Assembly (NCBI RefSeq): GCF_030272615.1
Contig: NC_081406.1
Location: forward strand, 473,802,900 to 473,866,899
DNA length: 64,000 nt
Source of the DNA: Cryptomeria japonica
Taxonomy: Eukaryota > Streptophyta > Pinopsida > Cupressales > Cupressaceae
Direction: 5' to 3'
Shown here: in pieces, positions 23,299 to 34,589 of the stretch
How positions within the stretch are numbered: position 1 is the first letter of the stretch
How the letters are laid out: each line of letters opens with the position of its first letter
Made by a program: the position numbers and the translations under genes
Notes under the pieces: generated by a model
Database searches by the model: none
Told to the model about the DNA's origin: nothing
What the model saw: the letters and a program-made list of their open reading frames with translations, nothing else

Positions 23299-24000
23299 CT
23301 AAACCAAATCATCCCTTGGCAGCCCTAAGGAGTTCATATCCTTCCAAGAGTAGCTTCGCGTCCCATCCTTCAAACTCACCTGCAAATAGTCTGCAACATG
23401 GGTGCCCCATCTTTGCTTGAGAAACTCCTTGGTATATGACTTCTCCAATGTATTGTCTAGACTAACATATCCGCACCATGAATCTTCCTTGAATAGGGTT
23501 GACCGCCCATCATGGACATCCTCAGTAAGATAATTTGAGACCAGTGATCTACACTCCATTAAACTCCAAATTCTAGATCCTTGCATGGGATTGTACGTGG
23601 TTAAGATGTCGGATGCTTCACTGTCCTCCAAGTATTCGTGTTGTAAAATTTGGGTCCATTTGAGATGTGGATCCTTGAACATCCTCTAAAATAGTTTATC
23701 TCCCAAAGCCTTATTTTGTAGATTTTGTTGCTTAAGTCCAACTCCTCCCGCCTACTTTTATTTTGCAAACCTTGTCCTAAGCTATCAACGTTATTTTATA
23801 TTTATTCACATTCCCTTGCCATTTATTTTTCTAATTTACTGATTCATCCTTTGGTTAGCCCTTGCTAATAGGGAAAGACAAGACATTAAATAGATGAGGA
23901 TAGCTGAAATTACTACCTTCAACTTGTCTAAGGCAATCAATGCTTCTCAAGGAAGCTATCTGATTGGAAATTCTTTCACACAGGGGATTCTAGAGTTTAT
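23299..24000 (-). pseudogene. LINE-1 RT C-terminal connection
   Basis: The best frame (23299-23682) reads MFKDPHLKWTQILQHEYL, ASDILTTYNPMQGSRIW and RWGTHVADYLQVS, matching the region after the RT domain in plant LINEs. Upstream pieces resemble ITLIAWDKVCK and the SLLARANQR connection in shifting frames. It is broken by several frame changes. Confidence 0.75.
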
Positions 24001-24960
24001 TTTTTCTAATAGCTTTATCCAATGACAATTCAAGGAAATCTCAAAATAACGAGTTATATTTTTTGATCAAGACATGAGATTGAAATCAATATTTTGCACC
24101 AATCTTCACTTAGCAGATAAACTATTAAGAATTTGAAGATGAAGCAAATTACTAATTTGTGATATTTCTTGTGTAGATTATAAATATGTTTTTTTAAAAA
24201 TAATTAGAAATAAATCATGTATATTTTTACACAACTTTTAATAACTTTTTATATTATAATAATAATCAAGATTTTTCAAAAGTGGCGTTTATGATGTCAT
24301 GCATAACATTTTTTTCTGAAAGATTTTTTTCAAAATATAGATTTGTCACACCAATATCTAGTGTATGGATATTTTTTCATAATTTTTTGCATATATTTAT
24401 TTAGTTAATTTTTTGTTGCATATATTGTAATTTGGACAAAGGTGTATGTTGTCATGCACAACTACTTTTGTATGCATTTGAATTAATTTCTTTTTGTGTT
24501 GAAGTAAGGATATGAATAACTAGGGAACATATTTTTTTAACAAATTCTTTTTTTCTATTTTCCTATTATTTCACGTGTGAAACAAATACCTTAATGTTCA
24601 ATGAAAAATGTACATTCACAAGAAATAAAAAATAAATATATTAATGAAATGAAATATTGATAGTTATATTCTTGGGAAAGCTTATAATAAGGACTGCATA
24701 CTTACAACACATAATTCTAAATGAATTAATTTGATTCCTCAAAAGATAAAACAAAGTCTTTTTTATCAACATTTTGATAGGTGCAGAGGAGACTCTATTA
24801 TAGGTATGACTTGAGACTAGAAGGGTTCTATCCAAGGTGATTTGATCTAAGAGGGTTTGATCTAATCCTCTTCAATTAGTTCCTTCAAATGGGACCTCTC
24901 AAGACTTCAAGTATTATATTTTCAAAAAAATGTGTGATTTAAGGCAAAAATCAAGATGTT
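24001..24960. other. AT-rich insertion inside the LINE-1 frame
   Basis: LINE homology stops near 24960 (GFKKSKLPL on the minus strand) and resumes near 24000. The intervening roughly 0.95 kb is very A/T-rich with no recognisable gene or LTR ends. It could be a decayed small element or simply diverged LINE sequence. Confidence 0.4.
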
Positions 24961-26487
24961 CCAAGTTTGTAACCCATTATTGTTGGATTAACCCCCAAGG
25001 TAAGTGCAAAGGCAATTTACTCTTCTTGAATCCCGATATCATAATAACTTTTTTCTCTTTCCTTTTTTGAGGTGAATAAGAAAACGATTTTTTTATTTAT
25101 TCGCTCCCACTTCTTGCCTATAAGCTTTCAAATACAGATTTAGAATCTTCTTAATGAGCCTCACCTCTTGCCTCTTTGTCAATCCAAAGAGAAAAGTGTC
25201 GTCAACGAATTGCTGATGGAAAATAGGTGGTAGGTTGTTGGTAACTTTGATACGTTCAAGACTGCCCTTGACAAGGCCTTGCTAAATGATTTACCCAAGG
25301 CCTCTACCTTAATAATGAAAAAAAGGGAGATAATGGATACCCATGTTTGATACCTCTCAAAGCCTCAAAAGAACCCTTTGGAGATCCATTCAACAACAAG
25401 TATACTAGAAAAACAATCTAATTAAAAATCCAATTGAACCAAGTTCTAGTAAAACCAAAAGCCTTCATAACTTTCAAGAGGAATTTCCAATCCACCCAAT
25501 CCTATGCCTTTGTAGTATCTAGTTTAATCAACTTCTTTGTATTCCTTGTTTTTTGAATGGAGTACAAGACCTCTTATGCTATTAATACCCCATCCAAAAT
25601 GGATCTACTCACAATAAACTCGTTTTGTTCATTTGAAATGATGTTGGGTATAATTTTTTTGTCTATTTGCTGCTACTTTTTCAAAGATTTTATAGAAAGT
25701 ATTGCATATCAAAATTGGTCTATAATCATCTAAAGAGGGTGCTTGTTATTGGAATGAGAGCTAATAAGGTATTACTAAGTTCTCTTATTGGAATGAGAGC
25801 TAATAAGGTATTACTAAGTTCTCTTAGAATCTTACTTGAAGCCTTAGAATCTTCCATAGCTTCAGCCACCTACTTGCCAACTATGCACCGACACTTTTCA
25901 AAGAAAGTGCTACGATAACCATCTAGTCTCAAAGCTTTGTCTAGATGAAGTTGATTAATTACTATCTTTATTTCATCCTTGGCGAAGCTTTTTGTCAACA
26001 TCCTATTTTTCTCCCCAATTACTAGCTTGGGAATGTTCTCCAAGGTCCTCCTTTATGCCAACAAATTTGAGCCATTCCACTCATTGTGCATCTCATAAGA
26101 ATAGTTGATTTTTGTTTGTAATCCTTCGTGCCTTAGTATTATTTTGAAAGAATTTGGAATTCCTATCTCCATCTTGATCCAAACTTTCTCTAAGTTTCTA
26201 CCTCTAATAAGTCTCCTCCCTTGCTAAAATCTCATCATATTCTCTCATCAATCTTTTTTCTTGCAAAAACCTATTCATACCATGAGTTCAAACTTCATTG
26301 TTGAGATCCTCCATTTGATCTTCTAAATCTTTTGTAGTTTCAAATATATTCTTGAATTGAAGTCAATTCCACTCTTTCAGATGTTGTTTGATCGATTTCA
26401 ACTTAGTTGCAATCTTAAACATTTTTGAGCCATCCACATGACCTTCCCCCCACCATTTCTCAATCAAATCATAAAAGTTTGGGTGTT
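24960..26487 (-). pseudogene. LINE-1 reverse transcriptase
   Basis: Minus-strand motifs in order are: the linker before RT (near 26130-26200), DKALRLDGYRSTFFEKC (PDKxPGxDGF-type block near 25900), the LSNTLLALIP block (25746-25823, duplicated), the catalytic box FVDDTFLFG at about 25192-25209, and then KKILNLYLKAY and GFKKSKLPL. FVDD corresponds to the FADD box of plant LINEs. Stops and shifts throughout show it is dead. Confidence 0.85.
25746..25823 (-). repeat. Perfect 39-bp tandem duplication in RT
   Basis: The 39-bp unit starting TTATTGGAATGAGAGC occurs twice with no visible difference (25746-25784 and 25785-25823). It duplicates 13 codons (RELSNTLLALIPI) in frame. Confidence 0.95.
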
Positions 26488-26743
26488 TCAGCCACATATG
26501 TTTGAAATTAAAAGGACATCTAGCAAACCTTTGTCTCTAGTGATACATAGTTGGATTGGGTAGTGTTTCAACCTGGAATATGATTGTATGTCACTTTCTA
26601 GCTCGAAGGCAAATGCACCAAAGTCCCCCTTCCAAAAGAATCTATCAAGTTTCTCAACAATAGTGTTGAAGCCTATAGATCTATTAGTCCAAGTATAGGC
26701 CCCATTGTTGAAGTGGATTTCCATCAACTAATTCCTTTCTACA
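26488..26743 (-). pseudogene. LINE-1 endonuclease, C-terminal half
   Basis: The frame reads EIHFNNGAYTWTNR, GFNTIVEKLDRFFWKGDF and LKHYPIQLCI (usually SDHxPI), the C-terminal motifs of the apurinic-type endonuclease of plant LINEs. The catalytic SDH is degraded to LKH. It is separated from its N-terminal half by the solo LTR at 26744-27892. Confidence 0.85.
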
Positions 26744-27892
26744 TGTAGTGTCTAAAATTGCATACCCCTTTGTAATTCAACCTACATTTTTTGTAACCAC
26801 TTTGGTATCCATTCCCCTAGCCCCTGAGTAGGCTCACTTTATCCCTTGCATCAACCTTTTCCCTCTCAGGATGCTCAAGACACCTTTTAACAACTAGCCT
26901 TTATCTACTTTTTCCTGTTAGCTACGTGTTTCTCTTGTCACTTGTCGTTTCTGAGCGTGATTTGTCTAGACACTAGCATGCCGCGTGGACGTCCGCACGC
27001 CACACATTTGTCCCATGATGTCTTAACATTCAAATGTCGGTTTTGCGCATTTCGACACTTGTCACCTATCTTGGTAGGTGGAAATGGCTCAGAATCTTCT
27101 AAAATGGCTCGCGACCCTCTATTTCCCTATTCTCTCATTTTAAAGGGATCTTTCTCTTCTTTGAAGCTCTCTAGATTCTGGAGACAATCTCTCTTATTCT
27201 TTGGGCTCTCACAACTTTCTCCTGCTCTCTCTCATTTGCTACAACACTCTCAAACTCTCACATTATTATTTTGCAACTCTCTTGGCTTTCTCAAGCCTCT
27301 TTGGTAATATCTATCTATTTATCCCATCTTTTGGCATCTTGGGATTTATCACATCCCTCTTCTATCATTTATCATTTATCTTTTATCTTATATTGCATTT
27401 ATCTTTTATTCTATCAATCTATCTAGCTGTCTGTGGAGGTGGAAACACCAAAACAGGGATTTGATTTAGGCAAGTCCCCAAGCAGGCCCAAACATTTTTC
27501 ATTTCTGGCTTGTGTGCAAGTTGCATTAGAGAAGATTTATTTGGATGGAGGCTTCATACCGTGGACCGTTTGTGAGATTATCTTCTCCCTTTCCTTTGTG
27601 GCTTTCATTCTATTTATATAATTGTTTTACCTTGTTTTATATACATTTATCACATTTAAATTAATCTAGAACACATATCTATTACTTTGTACCCTTATGT
27701 GTGAACTCTGCATTATGTCTGTACAGTACGCTAGCACGTTGCACTGTTGTCCATAATCCACGCACATCCTGGTGCAGAGAGATATCATAGGACATACAAA
27801 GACATACTACATCTTGAGTGGAGATGTCGGTTAGTGGATCTTTGAGAGGTTGTTATCTGCTTGTTGAAGAGGTTCATTTTTCCCCATTTACA
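26744..27892. mobile_element. Solo LTR in the LINE-1 endonuclease
   Basis: It starts TGTAGTGTCTAAAATTGCAT and ends CCCATTTACA (1,149 bp), with a perfect 5-bp TSD CTACA at 26739-26743 and 27893-27897. The LINE endonuclease reading continues on both sides. There is no internal coding region; T/C-rich tracts (27120-27430) and short open frames inside it have no motif. Such solo LTRs arise by recombination between the two LTRs of a complete element. Confidence 0.9.
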
Positions 27893-27897
27893 CTACA

Positions 27898-28241
27898 CAA
27901 GCTTCAAAGTATACATGTGCCTATACCTTCCTATGGCCCCATACCCATTTATCACTCTAATGTAAGAGTGCATTAAAATTACATCCGAGGATGTGGGAAT
28001 CAAATGTCCATGAAGTTAGGACTTGTTCTATTTCTATCTAGGTTTCCCTTTTGTTGATGAAAGCAACCAAACCATAAATATTTACCAAAATAAATTGAAG
28101 TTTTGAAGAAAGTCTTCTTATCTTGCAACTCATCCAATCCCTTCTCTCAGTAATCTTCTCCACTAAACACCACTTGTGATCTCCAAATTGTAGCTAGGCC
28201 TCTTGAAGCATTGGTCAACTTGTGTAAGATTTGTCATTATA
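27898..28241 (-). pseudogene. LINE-1 endonuclease, N-terminal half
   Basis: Minus-strand motifs are ASRGLATIWRSQ (GASGGIAxLW type), FILVNIYGLV and SHILGCNFNALL (usually GGDFNAI, with the catalytic Asp changed). This continues directly into the half at 26488-26743 once the solo LTR is removed. The very N-terminal WNxRGL and QETK motifs are not found; a deletion probably removed them where the copia-like element now sits. Confidence 0.75.
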
Positions 28242-28267
28242 GGAGCTAAGATTGTGCTTTGATACCA

Positions 28268-29937
28268 TGTAGAAGTTGATGATCAACCACAAGAGACAAG
28301 AATCATCTACAAGAAAAACACCTATCACACAAAAGAAATCAAACAAAGATTGTATGCTCTATAACAACTAGAGAATTATGTATTATTGCACTAAGGAATT
28401 GAAGATTCAATATTGAATGTACAATATCGAAGGTATAATTACAATGAATGAAATAATTTCTTTATCGAAAGCAAGAGATGTCCTAATCCTAAAATTAAAT
28501 GAACTAAAACAATGCAAAGTAGGAGTTAAATTAAACTCAACTACAAGCAAAAAAAGCTGACTAGAAGTGCCTCTAAGTGAACTCAAACTAAAAAAACATA
28601 ACACTTGGATAAAATAAAGCACCTAAGTTTAGTTTAAGTGAAAAAGAAATTAAAGGACCTAATTAATAAACAATTAGATAATGTCCTAAAATTACTCCAA
28701 CACCCCCCCTTAAGATTAACTTAAGGATAAGCTCAAGAACTAATTAGGAAAGCAAAATGCATGCATGAATGAGTGTTGGCAACAAAGGCCTGATTAGGCA
28801 CTCATATACAAACCAATGTAAAGCAATACAACTCACACCAATGAGGTCTCTCTAAATGAAGAACCATATGGGAAAAAACCTCTCTCCAAAAGTGAGAGAT
28901 ACAATGAAAAGAAAAAGGTACTACATGTGACTAAGATGAAGGACTCCACGTGGCCCCTCAAGTATAGCATCAATCAGAAAAGTACAATGAATATCCCCCC
29001 ATAAGAGAGAGAATGAGGATAAGAATCCCCCAATGCAGAAGTAGCTTCTATGCCAATGACGAATGGCTAAAGACAAAACATGATCCATTGCTTGCAAACA
29101 ACATTTCTCCCCTTCAAAAGAAACCAATTCATTGGAGATAGGAGAAGCCACTCTTATAAACTGGAAGATGTAGGAATCCAAATCCAAATACTTGATGATG
29201 TCTTTGAAAGTGCTCACATGTCGCCAAGTCCTTGAATGATGAAGATGCCACAAACCAATAAGGTGCATGCCCAATCACAATAGAAGGCGACAAACAAGGA
29301 ACCAATGGAAACTAATTTTGAACAAGCTCCAAAGACAAACATGATGTGACAACAGTCAATTTTTGGGTTTTTCGACGCTACAGACACGATGGGAACCTTC
29401 GTTTGAGCCCAAAGTAGATTAAAAAATCACCTCAGGTTAGATCCTTAAACATGTAAATATGAACTTGATAGACTATTTTTGATACCATGTAAGAGCTAAG
29501 ATTGTCCTTCAATACCATGTAGAAGTTGATGATCAACCAAAAGAGCCAAGAATCATTTGCAAGAAAAACACCTATCACACAAGAGATCAAGCAAACATTG
29601 TATGTTCTATAACAACCAAAGAATTCTGTATTATTGCACAAAATAATTGAAGATTCAATATGGAAGGTACAATATTGGAGGTACAATTATAATGAATGAA
29701 ATACTTGCTTTAAAGGAAGAAAGAGATGCCTAATCCTAAAATTAGAAGAACTAAAGCAATGCAATGTAGGAGCTAAATTAAGTTTAACTACAAGATAAAA
29801 AAGCTAACTAGAAATGCCTCTAACTAAAAAAAATAACACCTAGATAAAATAAAGCACATAAGTTTATCTTAAGTGAAAAAGCAATTAAAGGACCTAATTA
29901 ATAAACAATTGGATAATGTCCTAAAGTTACTCCAACA
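28268..29937 (-). mobile_element. Short non-autonomous copia-like LTR element
   Basis: Two similar LTRs, 28268-28702 (435 bp) and 29518-29937 (420 bp), read TGTAGAAGTTGATG...CTCCAACA on the plus strand. Orientation is minus: the left LTR is preceded on the minus strand by a polypurine tract (CTTAAGGGGGGG, from 28703), and the right LTR is followed by TGGTATTGAAG, a weak primer binding site. The 0.8-kb interior holds one open frame (28921-29274, 117 residues, starting MGMHLIGLWHLHH) without a recognised domain. No clean TSD was found. A second primer-site-like stretch (TGGTATCAAAGC) lies outside the left LTR at 28256-28267. Confidence 0.75.
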
Positions 29938-30385
29938 ACCATTTCTTTCAAGTTCGATTCCTCGTCTGGTTTAAGAAAGGAACCCAATTCTTCACCTGTT
30001 AGCCTTAATGAATCCTTGCTTCAAAATTTTATGAATAGATTGTAAAGTCTAATCCACATCAAGGTCCTACCCATCTTCTACATAACTGAATAAAAATTTG
30101 GTTCCTACTCCTTGATTAAAAAACCCAAACTTTCCATCATTTGTGAGCCTCCTTGTAATGTCTCTCTATTATGCTCTAAGGTACTGCATTCAATAACAAA
30201 AATACTATTAGGGAGCACCCCAACCACTATCCCATCCCCACATTTTTCATTCCACCCATCTATTATTTTGGTTCTTGCAGGCCTCCTTCTCGCCTATTTG
30301 GAAAAAATGCCTTGTCTTTCAACATTGCCTTGCCGATCTCTAGTGTGTTTGACTGTATAATCATAGTTTTACTTCGTGGCATCCT
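29938..30385 (-). pseudogene. LINE-1 ORF1, DUF4283 domain
   Basis: Minus-strand reading across frames gives VVGVLPNSIFVIECSTLEHN, then MWIRLYNLFIKF (WVRLxNLPxEFW type) and LRLTGEELGSFLKPDEE. This is the DUF4283 RNA-binding-like domain found in ORF1 of plant LINEs. The copia-2 insertion lies just N-terminal to it (TSD TAGCT at 30386-30390). Confidence 0.7.
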
Positions 30386-30390
30386 TAGCT

Positions 30391-30737
30391 TGTTGATTAT
30401 AATTGCAGAAGAAAATGAAAAGAAATTGCAGAAAAGAAACAAAAATTAAAAGATTAAAAATAACACAAAACAAAAACACGATATTTATAGTGGTTCGCCC
30501 AAAGATGGCTACGTCCACTTTCAGGGATTATTAGTTTTATTAATTCTCAATTCAATTACATATTCAACCAACAATTGTATTTATAAAACATTCTCAACTC
30601 CAATAATTGGAAAAATCCATCGAAATAGGCAACTTCTAAATTAACGAACACATGCCAATTAGAAGTCATTACAAAGAAGGCAACCGTTTCGAATATGTGA
30701 GAGAAACTTGCTAATTTGGGTTTCATTGAAACTAACA
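30391..30737 (-). repeat. Copia-2 3' LTR (left copy)
   Basis: 347 bp, equal in length to the right copy at 56585-56931 and very similar to it (shared GGCTACGTCCACTTTCAGGG, ATTTATAGTGG). On the minus strand this is the downstream LTR, with its polypurine tract on the right side. Confidence 0.9.
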
Positions 30738-30796
30738 ATCTCCCACTTGAAGACCAAATAGCTTCTCAGAGACATCCTTCTGCTGTAAGTTTATTG

Positions 30797-31264
30797 TTAG
30801 AGCTGGACAAGGCCGAGAGAAGCTCTACAGTATTTGAACTTCTCCCTGGATACTACCTTTGTTAACATATTAGCCGGATTCAACTTCGTGTCAATTTTTT
30901 CCACTTGCATCTTACCCTCTCCAATAACATGGCGAATAAAATGATATCGCAACTCTATATGCTTTGTCTGATTGTGAAAGGCATAATTCTTGGACAAGTG
31001 AATAGGACTATTGCTATCACAAAATAAAGTAAAAATTGATTGCCTACGCCATAATTCAATTAACAACTGTTGCAACCATATCATTTCCTTTGCTCCTTCA
31101 GTGAGAGCAATTTATCCAGCCTCGGTAGAAGAAAGTGTAACCACCTGTTGCAACCGAGAAACCCAACTTATGGCTGCCTTGACAAAAGTAAACACATAAC
31201 CGACAATAGATAGTCGTTTATCAAGATCTCCAGCCATATCCGAATCAACTTATCCCTACAGTTC
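30797..31264 (-). pseudogene. Copia-2 RNase H, C-terminal part
   Basis: The minus-strand frame reads VDSDMAGDLDKRLSIVGYVF, AAISWVSRLQQVVTLSSTEA, GAKEMIWLQQLL, NPIH-type SNSPIHLSKN, and HIELRYHFIRHVI through DTKLNPANMLTKVV to the stop at 30797. This is the canonical Ty1/copia RNase H end. Two in-frame stops are visible near its start, one replacing a Tyr/Trp before VDSDM and one replacing the Tyr of the usual EAEYIA block. Confidence 0.9.
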
Positions 31265-31269
31265 AATAT

Positions 31270-32867
31270 TGTTGGGTGAATATTTTGTCACTAGCATACC
31301 AATGACAAAACATATGTCTCACACACAACTATGATGAGACAAATTCTCTCCTCTCAGCAAGGGGAGATTCCCTGATGTAATTTGGGTATTTCAACAACTT
31401 GGAAAACAAAATCCGAGGATAAGTTTAGGGCATGCAATTCTCTTTTTTCAGAATTAATGTATCTCCCTTCACTTGATGATATTTATTACAAATAACAAAA
31501 CTAACAACTAATAGAACTTCTTTACAATGATTTTTAATATCTCAACAATCATGTAAGCTCGAAGTCGTACATGAGTGCAACTTACTTTAATTACCACAAT
31601 TACAATTATAATCACAACTTGTAGCTCAAAGTCTCCAAGATGTGATTAATTTTCCTAAAAACTAAGAGCAACTAAAAGCAATACAAAGCTTACTATGTAA
31701 TCACTTAACTATTAGAAGATTTCCCAAATATGCAAATAGCACAAAGTCTACTTATCACAATTAGAAAGCTCTCTTACTCACATACACAATATCACCAATA
31801 AGATTCAAGTATTTAGGAAATGATTATGAGAACTGGACATAAGAACAATTCAATAATAAACACAATCTTTGGCCCAACACAAAGTTTGGAAACTAGCGGA
31901 TTGCTATCTTTATTTCCTTGAATCAATATTTACATCAAAAGGCTCAAAGTCTTTGTTGAGGCAAAAATTGACTAATTCAACTGCACAGTCCCACTTGACT
32001 ACAACTATTGCATAAAATAAAAATGCAACTACAAGAAAATTTGCAGTAAGAAAAGATGCAACTACATGAATTCTACTTAGTGTCAATTAAGACACTTTAA
32101 TCTTCATTTTCTTCCCTCTGGATTTAATTGGAGAAAGATCAGTCATCCGCCAAAATCTGCAACATTTTCATCATGAAAATCGATATTGATCATCAAATCG
32201 CTAGCTTCAAAGATCGAGAATGATGTCTAAAAGATCAAATTAACCTTAGACAAAAAGACGAAAAAATTAGCAGATCGGGTTTTAAAACCCGATTTGCACT
32301 TGGGTAGGTCAAGGTTGCAAGTCGGGTTTTAAAAGCTGATCTGTAGTTGGACAAAACCTAGGTTGCAAGTCAGATTTTAAAACCTGACTTGCACATGTAC
32401 AGAAAATGACTTGCAATAGACAAACCTATAGGCCGGGAAAATTTCCCGACCTACACATAGGCATTGCAGGTTGGGATCCTGACCTGCACATAGACAAACC
32501 TGCACGTCGGGAAATGCATATAGGACCTGCAGGTCGTGAAATATTTACTGACCTGCATATAGGACCTGCAGGTTAGGAAAAATTTCCCAACCTGCATTAC
32601 TTTGCAGACCAAAACTGCACTTCGGGTTTTAAAACCCGACATGCAGGAAAACACAAGAAACACTACATTTTGGGTTTTAAAACCCAAAGTGCAGCCAAAA
32701 GATGAAATAAAAGATCAAGGCAAAAACATGAAAACGACAAAAATGAAGACGCAAACTAACATGACTTACAAGGGAAGTCAATCGATCTTGGAGGACGTAG
32801 ACTACGAAGTGGACAAGTTTCATAGGGGTTGTACCATGATTCACGTTAGTTGAAATCGGTGACAACA
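31270..32867 (-). mobile_element. Solo LTR inside copia-2 RNase H
   Basis: The 1,598-bp insertion has ends TGTTGGGTGAA and GTGACAACA on the plus strand, and minus strand TGTTGTCACC...CCCAACA. The copia RNase H reading is interrupted here and resumes on the other side. Flanks AATAT (31265-31269) and AGTAT (32868-32872) match 4 of 5, an eroded TSD. The palindrome-rich array at 32270-32690 would lie in U3 if it is read on the minus strand. There is no coding region. Confidence 0.8.
32270..32690. repeat. Array of short palindromes in a solo LTR
   Basis: About nine imperfect repeats each carry an inverted repeat, for example CGGGTTTTAAAACCCG (32276-32291), CGGGAAAATTTCCCG (32434-32448), TCGGGTTTTAAAACCCGA (32622-32639) and TTGGGTTTTAAAACCCAA (32670-32687). 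They are separated by TGCAGGT/ACCTGCA words. Confidence 0.9.
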
Positions 32868-33032
32868 AGTATCCTTACCACAAAAATATAAAACATGATG
32901 TGAAGTACCTTTCAAATACCTGAAGATCCATTGGACAACCTGCCAATGTGGTTTACTTGGATTACTCATAAATCTTCTCACAACTTCCAATGCATGAGCA
33001 ATATCTGGACGAGTACAAATCATGGCATATAT
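32868..33032 (-). pseudogene. Copia-2 RNase H, N-terminal part
   Basis: Minus-strand reading: YAMICTRPDIAHALEVVRR, FMSNPSKPHW, WIFRYLKGTS. This is the standard copia block between RT and RNase H. On its right it stops exactly at the copia-1 insertion (TSD TATAT), and the same frame resumes at 52881. Confidence 0.9.
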
Positions 33033-33219
33033 TGTTAGACAGTTCAGATAACCGAAAGACAACTGAGAGGTGGGGGGGGGGGTGAATCAGTTGTCACAGA
33101 TTACCGAAAGCATTATCAATTCAAAACAATAATACCGGGATAGCAGTTAATCCAATTAAGTATAAACAATAATCACAGAATAAAAGCCATCCACATAAAT
33201 TAATTAGATTAGATATGTT

Positions 33220-33720
33220 GAGAGTACTCTCTGCGAACCCTAGCCACCGCCATTGTTGGCCGGGTCGTGGTCTCTGCGACCTCTAGCCGCCACCATTGAT
33301 GGTTGTTTCATCTGGTTTCACAAAAGAAAATTTTGAAGCATCTATCATGGGACAGTGACAAGGAATGCTAATAGTTGAGATTTAAAACGGTGCTCCTCTT
33401 TGCGAACCCTAGCTGCTACCATTGTTGGGACAATGAAGCTCGCTCCTCTCTGTGAACCCTAGCTGCCGCCATTGTTGGCTGGGTCATGGTCTCTATGAAC
33501 TCTAGCCACCGCCATTGAAGGCCGGGTCGTGACCTCTGCAAACCCTAGCTGCCACCATTGCTGGCCAAGTCATGATCTCTGCGAACCCTAGCTCCCATTG
33601 CTGGCTGGGTCATGACCTTGGGTGTTTGTTCCTTTGCGAAACCAATCAGAACCCGATCCTCTGTGAACCTTATCCGCCATTGCTGGCCGACTCGTGACCT
33701 TGGGCGTACATTGTGTCTAC
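33220..33720 (+). repeat. LINE-2 5' leader tandem repeats
   Basis: About eight irregular copies of a roughly 45-65-base unit built on CTGCGAACCCTAGC, CGCCATTGTTGG and CCGGGTCGTG. The array starts within about 20 bases of the LINE 5' end, where internal promoters of LINEs lie, so a promoter role is possible (inference). Confidence 0.85.
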
Positions 33721-34589
33721 GTGTTCGAATCTGCAGGGATTAATTGGTCTAGAAAATCCACAACGGCTGTGATTAGGGGGTGTCACTACAACATGGAAGC
33801 ATCATGCGACAATAGTTCACTAAGATTTTGTTGGTGACTCCTAGCCGGCGAAATTGGGGAAGAAATAGGTAGCCAACATTCATTATGGGTTTCTTTGCTC
33901 TGCAAACATGATCCTCTCAAACCCTAAGCCGAGAGGCTGCGAGGGTTGGCGGTGGGGCTGCAGGCGGCCATCACAGGAGGACGTGAGGCGGCAGTCATCA
34001 AGTGCTTCATGCCTAGTATTGATGTTGGAAGTATTACCATGCATTCTTCTTCATGATCGTGCATGGTGAGAGAAAGTTGAGCATTGAGTAACTCAGAGTG
34101 ATGCAATGAAACATGCAACCAGGATTACTAGGACCTGGACCTGTGGGAGTTAGGTGGGTTACGTGGCAGCTACATGATGATATATTAGAGAATAGATGCT
34201 CTTTTGATGGAGTCTAGCGGTTTCTAGGCAGGCTTCAGGATAAGGGGAGAGAAAGAAGATTCCTACGACATCGGTTTGCATGCCGACTAGATCGAACACC
34301 ACAGCCCCCATTTGACATTTGTGAGGGGACACCACCGTTCTCACATCATTCTCTATCTGAATCACAGGCTAATCCTGCTAATATTCCATCATATGTGACT
34401 TGGCCAAACAATACCCAGTTGATAAACCCCAAATTTCTTTCAACCCCAAACAATCTCCCAATAAACAACTTGAGCAAAGGAGCACCCTTCAAACCAAAAT
34501 AGATTACACAGAGTTGGAGAAAGAAAACCCCTTCCACATTACTTCTCGAACCACAAGCACAAAACTCAGATGCAAAAGGTAATGGTTAA
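33721..34589 (+). other. LINE-2 leader between repeats and ORF1
   Basis: No recognisable domain. Reading across stops suggests the disordered N-terminus of ORF1 may start near 34340, but the frame is broken. Short open frames at 34400-34582 (plus) and 33924-34537 (minus) lack motifs. Confidence 0.5.

Noticed and set aside
26942-27621. Leu/Phe-rich frames suggesting membrane proteins
   Set aside because: They lie inside a solo LTR with a perfect TSD; the hydrophobic look comes from T/C-rich sequence.
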